This document shows, piece after piece, positions 7,995 through 15,413 of a stretch of 44,474 bases of DNA. Origin of the DNA: Brevibacillus borstelensis (GTDB lineage: Bacteria; Bacillota; Bacilli; Brevibacillales; Brevibacillaceae); the NCBI RefSeq assembly GCF_003710865.1, contig NZ_RHHO01000064.1, positions 1 through 44,474 on the forward strand, read 5' to 3'. Position 1 is the first letter of the stretch; the number at the start of each line of letters is the position of its first letter. The position numbers and the translations under genes were made by a program. The notes under the pieces were generated by a model. That model made no database searches, had not been told where the DNA came from, and was given only the letters and a program-made list of their open reading frames with translations.

Positions 7995-8987
7995 ATGCTG
8001 CCCAGGTACCATTATGAAATCCGATTTCAAAAGCCTGGCCAACAGGCGGTTCGACTCCCTTTTACGGAAGCAACTTGGTCTGGAAGCCGTCAGGAGGCAA
8101 AAAGAACGCTCGCGGTCAAAACAAATAACGGACGAGACCGGTTTTGGCCAGACGCAGCTATCGAAGAAGGCGACCTAATGGAATTGATATCGTACGTATC
8201 AGGTTCGCCACGCACTCTGTTTACGGGTATGGTTGTTGATTTGGGGATCACGTCCAAGGGCGATCTGAATCCGGTTGCCTATGACTTCGGTTTCTACTTG
8301 TTAAACAACGATGTCGTTGTCGTGACCACAGGAGAACCAGCCGATCAGCTTCTCCTTCGTATTTTTGAGCAGCGCGGGATACCGGTGGGAGGGATCGGCA
8401 AGATGCCTCCGGTCGAAAAGCAAACGATTCGCGGAAAAAGCGTATGGGATGCGGTAACGGACATTTTGAATCAGGTGTACCGTTCATCGGGAATCCGCTA
8501 CTGGTGCTGGATTGATCAGGGAAAAGCATTTGTGGGTACACAGCGCGGCCAAACCAAGCAATGGACATTGCAGCAAGGCAGCAACCTGCTAAGCGCAGAA
8601 CGGAAACGATCGATAGCAGAAATGAGAACGGTCGTGAGAGTCATCGGAAGTGACAGTGAATACGTTTCTGTTCTTCACGATGAAGTAAACTCCGCCAAAG
8701 CCAAGCGGTATGGTCACCTCGTAAAAGTAATCGAATTACAAGACGAAGATCGCGACAACAAAATCTCGATAGCCAAACAAGAGCTGGAGAATCTGAGCCG
8801 CGTGAAGGAGCAGGCTTCCGTGACAGCGCTCGGGATCGATGATGTTATCGCGGGTACGCGGATCGAGATATACGAGGAGCTGACCAAGCTTTCCGGGATC
8901 TTCACTGTTTTTGGCGACAGCCATACGATCCGGCCTGGCTATCATGAAATGAAATTGGATTTGCAGATGGAGGTGAGCGGCAGGTGA
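7995..8987 (+). CDS. Baseplate hub protein (XkdQ-like)
   Basis: 330 residues, close to XkdQ's usual length. This family is the hub equivalent of phage T4 gp27 / P2 gpD: two beta-barrel modules at the N terminus (here WSGSRQEAKRTLAV, then GDLMELISY), a central domain (RGKSVWDAVTDILNQVYR), and a C-terminal barrel (DVIAGTRIEIYEEL). ATG 7995 follows AAAGGAG at ~11 bases. It overlaps the next gene's GTG start, indicating translational coupling. Confidence 0.82.
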   Translation: MLPRYHYEIRFQKPGQQAVRLPFTEATWSGSRQEAKRTLAVKTNNGRDRFWPDAAIEEGDLMELISYVSGSPRTLFTGMVVDLGITSKGDLNPVAYDFGFYLLNNDVVVVTTGEPADQLLLRIFEQRGIPVGGIGKMPPVEKQTIRGKSVWDAVTDILNQVYRSSGIRYWCWIDQGKAFVGTQRGQTKQWTLQQGSNLLSAERKRSIAEMRTVVRVIGSDSEYVSVLHDEVNSAKAKRYGHLVKVIELQDEDRDNKISIAKQELENLSRVKEQASVTALGIDDVIAGTRIEIYEELTKLSGIFTVFGDSHTIRPGYHEMKLDLQMEVSGR

Positions 8988-9415
8988 ATGGATTCCAAAA
9001 GCTGGCGTATGCCTTATCGAATCTTGGTCAAGACCAAGGAAGCAAAACATTCAAAACAGCTCCGAAAGAGATCAGGATCGAACTGGCTACGGTATTAACA
9101 CCTCCACCCGATTTGAAAATCTTGATTGACGGCATGTCTGTTCCACTCGGGAAGGAATTCCTCACGGTGGCGGAACATTTGACACGCCACAAACGCATTG
9201 TGACCATCAGCCATCAAGAGATGGCCAAGCGAGACCTGGGAGATGCGAAACGGGAGGACTTTTTGGATACGGACGATCTGGCTGCCCCTTTCACATCGTA
9301 CAAGCACAGCTATGTAGAGATGCAGTTTGAGGACGTTCTGAAGCCGGATGATAAGGTCCTCGTTCTTTCCGTCAATTCAGCTTACTACATTATGGACCGG
9401 GTGGTGGGGTTATGA
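8984..9415 (+). CDS. DUF2577-type baseplate protein (XkdR-like)
   Basis: 143 residues starting at GTG 8984, overlapping the hub gene by four bases. The middle (EIRIELATVLTPPPDLKILI) and the end (FEDVLKPDDKVLVLSVNSAY) are the typical beginning and end of a small OB-fold baseplate protein of the DUF2577 group. In PBSX-like clusters this gene always sits between xkdQ and xkdS. It likely forms the central spike-adjacent part of the baseplate. Overlapping ATGA with the next gene again suggests coupling. Confidence 0.76.
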   Translation: MNGFQKLAYALSNLGQDQGSKTFKTAPKEIRIELATVLTPPPDLKILIDGMSVPLGKEFLTVAEHLTRHKRIVTISHQEMAKRDLGDAKREDFLDTDDLAAPFTSYKHSYVEMQFEDVLKPDDKVLVLSVNSAYYIMDRVVGL

Positions 9416-9849
9416 GTATATTCCCGGAAATGACCCGGGTAGAAAACCCGGGAACAGAAGGAAAAAAGCCGATTGTCCCTGTATTGCGAACATATGCGTT
9501 TGACTTTGATGCAGGAGATTTTGTGCTCCGTCCAGGAGGGAAGCCTTCCATTATTGAGGGGGAGGCCGCGTTGATACAAAACGTAAAAAAAGCGCTCATG
9601 ACTGACCGCTACACCTTCCCGATCTACTCATCGGACTACGGCAATGAGCTAAAAACGCTAATCCGCGGCGATGGCACAAGGGAATGGAAGCAGGCGGAAG
9701 CCAAACGGTTGGTCCGGGAGGCAGTTGAGTATCTGTTTGGGGTAGAGCGGTGCGAGAAGTTTTCATTCCGGTGGAGCGGCAATACGTTACAAATCTTTTT
9801 TTTATTGATTGTGGAAGACGGAACGGTGGAGATGGTGATCGATGTCTGA
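9412..9849 (+). CDS. DUF2634 baseplate wedge protein (XkdS-like, gp25 type)
   Basis: 145 residues. RTYAFDFDAGDFVLRPGGKP followed by RYTFPIYSSDYGNELKTLI is diagnostic of the DUF2634/XkdS family, the counterpart of T4 gp25, which joins sheath to baseplate. The start ATG overlaps the preceding stop and the end overlaps the next start by eight bases. Order and length are canonical. Confidence 0.85.
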   Translation: MSIFPEMTRVENPGTEGKKPIVPVLRTYAFDFDAGDFVLRPGGKPSIIEGEAALIQNVKKALMTDRYTFPIYSSDYGNELKTLIRGDGTREWKQAEAKRLVREAVEYLFGVERCEKFSFRWSGNTLQIFFLLIVEDGTVEMVIDV

Positions 9850-10594
9850 AACAGTAAAAGCAGTAAAGGGAATCGAGTCGGAATCTTTTGAAGAAATCTT
9901 GTATCGCTTGCTGCAAGCAGCCCCGGATGATCTGGATAAAAGCGAAGGATCGATCATTTACGATGCACTGGCCCCCATTGCCCTTGAATTGTTCATTCAA
10001 CAGGAAAAGTTCCGGGAGATATTGGAACAAGCCTTTGCCGTAACTGCCAAAGGAGAGTATCTGGACCAGATTGCGGAAGATCATGGTCTAAAGCGGGCGC
10101 CGGGAGAATCGGACGAATCTTTGCGTGAGCGGATCCTTCAGCAGAAGAGAAACCCGGAGCGTGGCGGAGCGGAAGCTGATTATGTTCGGTGGGCCCTCAA
10201 AGTGACGGGTACGACTTACGCCAAGGCAATAGACATGGCAAGAGGTATTGGCACAGTGGACGTCGTCGTGGGCGGCACAATCCCCGATCTGGTGGAGCGA
10301 GTGCAGGAAGAGATCAATCGGCGCAAGCCAAGCGGAGTGGATGCAGTTGTACGCCGCGTTCGCATGCAAACGGTACCGATCATTGTTCAGGCGATTGGGA
10401 TTGAAGCCGAGAAAGCGAAACAAGCGATTTTGGATTATACCCGAACAATCGGCGTAGGCGGAACACTTTACGCAGCCAGAATTTTGTCGGCAGTTATCAA
10501 CGCAGGAGCAGCGGACGCATCCATGGTCACGCCGACCGAAAACGTGATTCTTTTCCCTGATGCTCAAATAGATCCGGTGGTGACGATCGAATGA
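9842..10594 (+). CDS. Baseplate J-like wedge protein (XkdT-like), shortened
   Basis: 250 residues. N-terminal SFEEILYRLLQAAPDDLDKSEG and FIQQEKFREILEQAFAVTAKG, followed by GEYLDQIAEDHGLKRAPGES, identify the baseplate J/gp47 family (T4 gp6-like wedge). SDESLRERIL and the C-terminal RMQTVPIIVQ part are also in place. PBSX XkdT is about 350 residues, so this copy is compact and appears to lack part of the middle domain. It overlaps neighbours on both sides. Confidence 0.82.
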   Translation: MSETVKAVKGIESESFEEILYRLLQAAPDDLDKSEGSIIYDALAPIALELFIQQEKFREILEQAFAVTAKGEYLDQIAEDHGLKRAPGESDESLRERILQQKRNPERGGAEADYVRWALKVTGTTYAKAIDMARGIGTVDVVVGGTIPDLVERVQEEINRRKPSGVDAVVRRVRMQTVPIIVQAIGIEAEKAKQAILDYTRTIGVGGTLYAARILSAVINAGAADASMVTPTENVILFPDAQIDPVVTIE

Positions 10595-11313
10595 GCACAC
10601 CAGGTGACAAATTAATGGTCTATTTGCCCGGATACTACCGAAAGAGTCGTCATATCCGGGCAATCATGGATGCAGCGGGAAAAGAGCTTCCGGACGTTGA
10701 CGGCGAACTGTGGAAGGCGTTTTTTGTCCATCTGCAATCAGATGCGTCACGTGAGTTATGGAGAAAAGAATTAGACGCCAAAGACGATGAAGAGTTGCTT
10801 GCCAAGCTGCGGTCAAACGGAACGATGAGCGTCGAGACACTCAAGACGCAAGGCTTCGGCTTGCAGGAATCGTATAGGCTGATGCCGGAGGCGGGGGTAG
10901 AACTGTCGGAATCGGGAGTGCTTGCAGACGGTTGGGAGTTTTCTCCGTTGTCGTCTGTTATCTATACGACACCGGAAACACTGGCTATTGCCCGTGGTCT
11001 TGTCGCACTGATGGGTCTGGCCGGATTTCGTTACCTGTTTTCCGTTTCATTGTCCCATCACGTAGAGTATCAACGTGGAACTTCTCGGGCAGGCATGAAC
11101 CTGTACACCGCCGTTACGATGCCAGACAGGACCGACGATGACTTGAGCGGCAATGAAAAGCAGTCGAGTCATCACGTCGAACAGTACGCCCTCCATACTG
11201 CCGGGTGCGACCGGAAAAGCTGGTGGTCGCCAAATATCACGTTTCTTGAACAGGCGACCTATTTGACTCAAACATTACGGATACAAAAAAGCAATGTATC
11301 GATAACGACTTAG
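10591..11313 (+). CDS. Tail protein I / DUF2313-like baseplate protein (XkdU position)
   Basis: 240 residues, overlapping the wedge gene by four bases. Its N-terminal half (MVYLPGYYRKSRHIRAIMDA, then DVDGELWKAFFVHLQS) is a helical domain like those of XkdU/YmfQ and P2 gpI proteins, which cap the wedge and hold the fibres. The C-terminal half (after VIYTTPETLAIARGLVAL) is beta-rich and unrecognised. Assignment rests on position plus the N-terminal pattern. Confidence 0.62.
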   Translation: MSTPGDKLMVYLPGYYRKSRHIRAIMDAAGKELPDVDGELWKAFFVHLQSDASRELWRKELDAKDDEELLAKLRSNGTMSVETLKTQGFGLQESYRLMPEAGVELSESGVLADGWEFSPLSSVIYTTPETLAIARGLVALMGLAGFRYLFSVSLSHHVEYQRGTSRAGMNLYTAVTMPDRTDDDLSGNEKQSSHHVEQYALHTAGCDRKSWWSPNITFLEQATYLTQTLRIQKSNVSITT

Positions 11314-11316
11314 GGG

Positions 11317-11847
11317 GTGTTTCCCATAGCTACGAAAACAAGCGATGTAAAAGGGATGAAAACGTTCCAGGCCTTTAACCTGGTCAGAAACGGTCAAGTC
11401 TTTATAGCGGTAGGAAGAACTTCGCCTTGGGACAGCCATTCGCCCGAGATTGTTCCAGATGTGCAGTACGGTCAAACGATCTCCGAAATTGTGGCTCTCA
11501 AACGAGCCGACCAGGTGAGATTCGTCTTGCCCGACGACACAAACGGGACAATCGAACAGGTCGGGCAGAAATGGCGAATCATCGACGAGGAGGAAGCGCG
11601 GGCCACCGATTGCCGGTGGGTTTATATTCAGGCGTGGCTTCGATACGACGAGTTTCCGCTTTGCACATACCGTCAAACAGGGGTGTATGCAGGGACAGTC
11701 CTCGCTCAAGGATTGCCGGTAAACAAACAGGTTGCAACCATGGATGAAATCGTTGACTTGGGCTTTTTGTTAACGGTTACCAATCAATCGCCTGTTGAGC
11801 GAGAAGCGACAAACCGGGAAAGCATCGAGTACATTCTGGAGCTGTAA
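11317..11847 (+). CDS. Tail structural protein, possibly gp8-like wedge
   Basis: Up to 176 residues. The core FIAVGRTSPWDSHSPEIVP resembles the GxTxPWxxxxxP pattern in wedge proteins of large contractile phages (T4 gp8 group); this is a by-eye link, not certain. Start choice is open: GTG 11317 overlaps the AGGGGG ribosome site, ATA 11326 lies eight bases past it with ideal spacing, and ATG 11356 is the first ordinary start. The protein sits between the tail-protein-I gene and the DUF4815-type gene. Confidence 0.55.
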   Translation: MFPIATKTSDVKGMKTFQAFNLVRNGQVFIAVGRTSPWDSHSPEIVPDVQYGQTISEIVALKRADQVRFVLPDDTNGTIEQVGQKWRIIDEEEARATDCRWVYIQAWLRYDEFPLCTYRQTGVYAGTVLAQGLPVNKQVATMDEIVDLGFLLTVTNQSPVEREATNRESIEYILEL

Positions 11848-11859
11848 AGGAGGTTTATC

Positions 11860-13929
11860 ATGAAACAGGTTTATAATCGCTTTGATCCTTCGAAACGATG
11901 GAAGTCTATCGATTTTGTCGGTGGCAGACGGATTCAAACCGCCGAACTGAATGAACTGCAGGCTATGTCGCTGTTCAGGGACAAGCAGATTGGCGATGTG
12001 ATTTTTGGTGCCGGCCATATTATCGACGGCGGTCAACTTTATATCAGTGCAGACAAAACACTTTTGCGCATCTCTCCCGCCCGCGTGTATTTGGACGGCA
12101 TCATCCATGATCTGCCGGAAACAACGCTGACCATCAGCGGGGCGGGAGAGGAGAGCATCGGCCTTCGAGTCGAAACACGAAGCCTCACTTACGAAGATGA
12201 CCCAACCCTGTACGATCCAGCGGTTGGGTTTTCCAATTACGGAATGCCCGGTGGACAGCGAACTATCATTGAACCGGCGTGGACACTAAACGATGAAGCG
12301 GCGACGCCGATGTTTCGACTGGTGGACGGGGAGTTGGTGACAGCGAAACTTCCGCCGGAGTTAGAAGGCTTTACACCGGTCTTTGCACGCCGTACCTATG
12401 ATACGAACGGTTCCTTTTTGGTATCCGGCATGGATGGTTATATCGAGCCGAAGGATGCTGAAAATGTGACGCTGGTGGTCGATGCCGGACGGGCATATGT
12501 TCTCGGCTATCAGATTGACAAGCTCGTTCCGATTCGAGTATCCATACCGAAGGCGTTGGATACGAGAATGGTGGTCAATGAAACGAAGACGTACCTCGCT
12601 GGAACAAGCTATTATCCGCTTAATACCAAGCCGGTGAAGGCTATTCGCCAGGTGACTGCGACAGTTGAGCGAACCGATACGATCACACGCGGCAACGTGG
12701 CGGGCACTTCCGATATGTTGCCGAAAACGCCTGTCGTCGACATCGTTTCCGTGAGGGCGGGAAGCACCGAGTACAAGAAGAGCGTTGACTTTCAACTCTC
12801 CGGAGATACAGTGGACTGGTCCCTGGCTGGCGCCGAACCAGCCGGAGGCACCTCCTACACGGTTACGTATCGGTATACGAAAGTAATGGTCGAAGGAACC
12901 GATGTGGAATTGGAGAACGACGGCATCAAATGGCTAAGCGGAGACAAACCGGTCGTAGGGACGACATTCCAGACGACGTATGAGTTTTACTTGGCTCGCA
13001 AGGACGTTTACTATCTAACATTTGAGGGCGAAGTGAAGGTAATTCACGGTCAGTCAGACATCTCTCCTTATCCGCCATCGTCGCCCCCTGATGTCCTGGA
13101 GCTGGGAGAAATATATCTGCCTCCCAACTCCAATGCGGTCGTAGTGACCAACCGGAAGCCGAAACGGTTAACCATGTTGGAGCTCCGATCGTTATTGGAT
13201 CGTCTGGAGCGGGCGGAGTACAACCAAGCCATCGCCGACTTGGACAGACAAGCCCAGATTTCCGACCCCACTCTCCTGAAAAAAGGAATTTTCACTGATA
13301 ACTTTACAAACTTTGAACGGGCGGATGTGACGCACCCCCTTTTTGATGCCATGTTGAATCCGAGGGAGAAGGTGGTGCAGTTGCCGCTTGAGCAGACGTT
13401 TGTTGAACTGCAAGTCGAGCAGCAGGCATCTACGGTTCGATTCCATGAAAGGCTGGTGACACTGCCTTACAAGGAGGAAGTGCTGATCGATCAGACGTAT
13501 GCGACCGAGGCCATGAACGTGAACCCTTACCAGGTGTTTGGAAATTTGGCGACGATCCGTCTGACCCCCTCTCACGATACATGGGTCGAAGAATCTATCG
13601 TAACCAAGAAGGTGTGGGGATGGTGGGCCGACTGGCGGACTACCGGAACGACACGAACGGAAACAAAAATGATTTTGGACGAGAACGTGCCATACATCAG
13701 GCAGCGAGAGATTACGGTATCTGGCGAGGGCTTTGAGCCGTTCAGCGACAATATCAAAGGGACATTTGACGGAATCCCGGTCCACTTGGTTCCGTTGAAC
13801 GGAACATTGGCAGGGACGTTGCCAAATACTATCCGGGCGGACAAGAATGGCCGGTTCACATGCAAGTTCATGATTCCTCCTAATGTCCGTACGGGAACAC
13901 GTGAAGTCTATCTATGGAACGAGGTGTAG
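11860..13929 (+). CDS. DUF4815-type large tail/baseplate protein, N-terminal part
   Basis: 689 residues with a strong ribosome site (AAAGGAGG) before ATG 11860. FDPSKRWKSIDFVGGRRIQT and ELNELQAMSLFRDKQIGDVI are the hallmark opening of DUF4815 proteins of large contractile phages. The rest is beta-rich, with a helical stretch near LRSLLDRLERAEYNQAIADL. In relatives, as I recall them, the polypeptide continues into a segment containing DPLAQTF. Here a TAG stop ends the frame and the DPLAQTF segment follows in the same frame four bases later (next gene). It is likely a peripheral baseplate or fibre-attachment protein. Confidence 0.7.
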   Translation: MKQVYNRFDPSKRWKSIDFVGGRRIQTAELNELQAMSLFRDKQIGDVIFGAGHIIDGGQLYISADKTLLRISPARVYLDGIIHDLPETTLTISGAGEESIGLRVETRSLTYEDDPTLYDPAVGFSNYGMPGGQRTIIEPAWTLNDEAATPMFRLVDGELVTAKLPPELEGFTPVFARRTYDTNGSFLVSGMDGYIEPKDAENVTLVVDAGRAYVLGYQIDKLVPIRVSIPKALDTRMVVNETKTYLAGTSYYPLNTKPVKAIRQVTATVERTDTITRGNVAGTSDMLPKTPVVDIVSVRAGSTEYKKSVDFQLSGDTVDWSLAGAEPAGGTSYTVTYRYTKVMVEGTDVELENDGIKWLSGDKPVVGTTFQTTYEFYLARKDVYYLTFEGEVKVIHGQSDISPYPPSSPPDVLELGEIYLPPNSNAVVVTNRKPKRLTMLELRSLLDRLERAEYNQAIADLDRQAQISDPTLLKKGIFTDNFTNFERADVTHPLFDAMLNPREKVVQLPLEQTFVELQVEQQASTVRFHERLVTLPYKEEVLIDQTYATEAMNVNPYQVFGNLATIRLTPSHDTWVEESIVTKKVWGWWADWRTTGTTRTETKMILDENVPYIRQREITVSGEGFEPFSDNIKGTFDGIPVHLVPLNGTLAGTLPNTIRADKNGRFTCKFMIPPNVRTGTREVYLWNEV

Positions 13930-13932
13930 AAC

Positions 13933-15054
13933 ATGTTTACCAAGCAAAACGAAGCAAAGGCATCCTATGTCGGAATAGGCCGCAAACAGGTCATTGAACA
14001 GACATTTTGGCAGATACCATCCTGGCGTTTGACGGACCCGCTGGCGCAGACGTTTATCCTGACGGAGGAGCGATATATCACTGCTGTGGACCTGTTTTTG
14101 GCAACAAAGGATCCGGCAGCCGATCTGACGGTGCAGCTGCGAACAGTCGTAAACGGTTATCCGTCCATGACTGTTCTGACATCCGTCGCGTTGAATCCCG
14201 ATCAGGTGAACATCTCCAACAACGGCACCACGGCAACGAAGGTAACCTTCCCCGACCCCGTCCTGCTGCAAGCTAACACGGAATATGCCATCGTCCTGCT
14301 GACCCCTTCCTCGCAGTACAGAGCTTTTGTCGCCCGAATGGGAGCAAAAGACCTCATAACACAGAAACCAGTAGCACGTCAGCCATATGATGTTGGATTG
14401 CTGTTTTCCTCGTCCAATGGTTCGGCGTGGACAGCCCACCAGGATATGGATTTGAAATTTCGGCTGTATGGCGCGAAGTTTACCAGTGACGGCATTTTGC
14501 GGTTCCGTCCGATGGAAGTATCCCAGGCTACTCAGCTCGTGCTTGCCAGCAGCCAGCTCGTTCCGCAAAAGGCTGAACTGCAATGGCAATACTCAACTGA
14601 TGAGATGTCGTGGTACGCGCTGGACGAGATCGATGTCACCAAGCTTGGGCAACCGACTGACATGATTCACGTCCGGGCTCTATTGAAATCAAAGGGCTCT
14701 TCTCCAGTCGTTCAACAGAATGTCGGCGCTATCGCTCTTGGATACAAGCCGGAAGGAATGTATGTAAGCCGGGAGATTACTACGAGTGCACCGTTTACGA
14801 GAATTACCGTTTATGTCGAACTGAGTACGCCAAGCGGTACGAGTCAGACAGTCGAATATTCCCTGGATGCCGGCAAAACATGGACGAGTATGGGCAGCGC
14901 AGTTGCACAGACACCGATTGACGCCGATTTTACGCAATTGAAGTTTGAAAAAACGGTTGCCTCTTCCACCAAGCTTCGCGTACGGATCAAACAAGGCTCG
15001 ACCGTGCCGGTCGTGACGCCCAAAGCGCGAAATCTGATGGTTCATACATCATAA
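13933..15054 (+). CDS. DPLAQTF-type tail protein, C-terminal part of the DUF4815 pair
   Basis: 373 residues. The motif RLTDPLAQTFIL followed by ITAVDLFLATKDP is characteristic of the C-terminal half of long baseplate/fibre proteins of T4/SPO1-like phages. The C terminus carries a beta-sandwich-like part (VEYSLDAGKTWTSM). The gene begins at ATG 13933, only three bases (AAC) after the TAG of the preceding gene and in the same frame. GAGGTG (13921-13926) could serve as its ribosome site. It may be a separately translated half, or may sometimes be reached by amber readthrough. Confidence 0.68.
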   Translation: MFTKQNEAKASYVGIGRKQVIEQTFWQIPSWRLTDPLAQTFILTEERYITAVDLFLATKDPAADLTVQLRTVVNGYPSMTVLTSVALNPDQVNISNNGTTATKVTFPDPVLLQANTEYAIVLLTPSSQYRAFVARMGAKDLITQKPVARQPYDVGLLFSSSNGSAWTAHQDMDLKFRLYGAKFTSDGILRFRPMEVSQATQLVLASSQLVPQKAELQWQYSTDEMSWYALDEIDVTKLGQPTDMIHVRALLKSKGSSPVVQQNVGAIALGYKPEGMYVSREITTSAPFTRITVYVELSTPSGTSQTVEYSLDAGKTWTSMGSAVAQTPIDADFTQLKFEKTVASSTKLRVRIKQGSTVPVVTPKARNLMVHTS

Positions 15055-15067
15055 GGAGGATGTGTAC

Positions 15068-15391
15068 ATGCCGGTAACCAATGGACGAATTTCTCTTGAC
15101 CCAGCCGCTCCCGATAGCCTGATGTCGGGGGCTGGCAAAATCAACAGAAACTTTGACTTAATCGATTCGGAATTTGCCAATGTCCAAGCAAATATTTTCA
15201 GCTTGAATACACGAGCTGTGCACGATGAACGCAATATCGTCGACCTGGCCATCGAGCTGGAGACCCTCAAGGGAGCCACTCTGAACAATGTGAATGCGAA
15301 TATATACATCGAAACCTTTCGTGAAATCAGCGATATCAGGCTGTGGAGCGGGGTGTTTGATTCAACGGCAAAAAGAGTGGTGCTGAAATAG
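15068..15391 (+). CDS. Small tail protein, fibre-associated
   Basis: 107 residues from ATG 15068 (AAGGAGGA seven bases upstream; the earlier GTG 15062 is too close). It has a helical, heptad-like middle (RNFDLIDSEFANVQANIFSLN, then DLAIELETL), suggesting a short coiled-coil connector. It lies between the DPLAQTF gene and the large adhesin. No family is recognised; the position suggests a fibre-attachment or chaperone role. Confidence 0.55.
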   Translation: MPVTNGRISLDPAAPDSLMSGAGKINRNFDLIDSEFANVQANIFSLNTRAVHDERNIVDLAIELETLKGATLNNVNANIYIETFREISDIRLWSGVFDSTAKRVVLK

Positions 15392-15413
15392 TCAGGAAAG
15401 GAGAGTAAGGGAT

